Source of the DNA: an uncultured Collinsella sp.
Lineage (GTDB): Bacteria > Actinomycetota > Coriobacteriia > Coriobacteriales > Coriobacteriaceae
Length of the DNA stretch: 7,007 bases
NCBI GenBank assembly: GCA_902470265.1
Contig: CABRFW010000085.1
Location: 1-7,007 of the forward strand
Direction: 5' to 3'
The position numbers and the translations under genes were made by a program. Position 1 is the first letter of the stretch. Every line of letters starts with the position of its first letter. The notes under the pieces are model-generated. The model did no database searches and was not told where the DNA came from. It saw only the letters and a program-made list of their open reading frames with translations. Of this stretch, positions 6,493 through 7,007 are shown in pieces.

Positions 6493-7007
6493 CTAAGCCT
6501 CCGGCACCTGACCAGTAGCCAAGATCTGCTCGAGTGCGTCCTCGTCCAGCACGGGTACGCCCAGCTGCTCGGCCTTGGTGAGCTTTGAGCCCGCTTTGGG
6601 GCCGGCGACCAGATAGCTCGTCTTCTTTGACACGCTGCCCGAAACCTTGGCGCCAAGCACCTTGAGCGCCGCGCCCGCCTCGTCGCGCGTGCGATTGACA
6701 AGCGTGCCGGTAAGCACGAAGGTCAGGCCCGCGAGTGGTTGTGCGTCGGCGAGCTCGCCCGCCACGCCAGCGTCGGCTGCGGCTTGCGCGTGTGCAGCGC
6801 CCAGGTCGACTTCGAGCGACAGGCCCGCTTGGCGCAGACGTTCCAGCACGGCAAGGTTCTCGGGCACGGCCAGGAATTGTTTGACGCTCGCCGCAATCTT
6901 GGGACCGATGCCCTCGCACTCGGCAATATCCTCTTCGCTCGCCAAGATAAGTTTGTCAATCGACAGGAATCGCTCGGCGATGACCTCGCCCACGCTCTTG
7001 CCCACGT
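6493..7007 (-). CDS. ligA: NAD-dependent DNA ligase LigA, C-terminal part, cut by the window edge
   Basis: About 170 C-terminal residues are visible; the gene continues beyond the right edge. The window begins within HVGKSVGEVIAERF-like sequence (the His is inferred, as its codon is cut), part of the helix-hairpin-helix domain. A second hairpin, CEGIGPKIAASV, follows. Then comes a BRCT domain from about PLAGLTFVLTGTL through SKKTSYLVAGPKAGSKLTKA to VLDEDALEQIL near the C-terminus. This order is that of bacterial LigA (usually about 670 aa or more), which seals nicks in replication and repair using NAD+. The adenylation and OB domains lie outside the window. A Val codon (GTG) at 7005 is internal, not the start. 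As an essential housekeeping gene it suggests the exporter locus sits in the chromosome, not on a mobile element. Confidence 0.93.
   Translation of the reverse strand, partial: VGKSVGEVIAERFLSIDKLILASEEDIAECEGIGPKIAASVKQFLAVPENLAVLERLRQAGLSLEVDLGAAHAQAAADAGVAGELADAQPLAGLTFVLTGTLVNRTRDEAGAALKVLGAKVSGSVSKKTSYLVAGPKAGSKLTKAEQLGVPVLDEDALEQILATGQVPEA

Overview
The window reads as ordinary chromosomal DNA from a high-GC bacterium with mixed ATG and GTG starts and clear AGGAGG-type ribosome binding sites. The protein flavour (long GC-rich codons, the type of heterodimeric ABC exporter, and a left-edge N-terminus of a kind I associate with gut Coriobacteriia) suggests a Collinsella-like actinobacterium. 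That assignment is inference from memory; no rRNA or other firm marker is present.

Layout, left to right. Positions 1-42 hold the first 14 codons of a minus-strand gene that leaves the window. Positions 43-255 are non-coding and contain a very long, near-perfect hairpin (143-207) whose minus-strand transcript ends in five T, so it probably terminates the ABC operon. Positions 256-3925 are a two-gene minus-strand operon for a heterodimeric ABC exporter. The upstream half-transporter (592 aa) has a degenerate ATPase site. The downstream one (632 aa) has the full catalytic set. The genes overlap by 8 bp and the second has an excellent ribosome binding site. Positions 3926-4185 are a divergent control region with a strong minus-strand promoter (TTGACA-16-AATAAT), an 11-bp direct repeat, and a plus-strand promoter that looks MerR-controlled. 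Positions 4186-6435 are a plus-strand pair: a MATE-family efflux protein and a MerR-family regulator with a GyrI/BmrR-like ligand-binding domain. A 16-bp stem terminator follows and is shared with the convergent 3' end of ligA (6493 to the right edge).

How the parts fit: two unrelated exporters, one driven by ATP and one by an ion gradient, sit back to back. The MerR protein encoded after the MATE gene is the best candidate to bind the CTACAA-TCG-TTGTAG dyad in the long-spacer MATE promoter and so activate both genes when it binds a toxic compound. This would be a self-contained drug-responsive efflux unit. Whether the same ligand or regulator reaches the ABC operon cannot be told from sequence; its promoter carries different repeats. 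I see no new type of system here. The most useful leads are the regulatory DNA elements and the left-edge gene.
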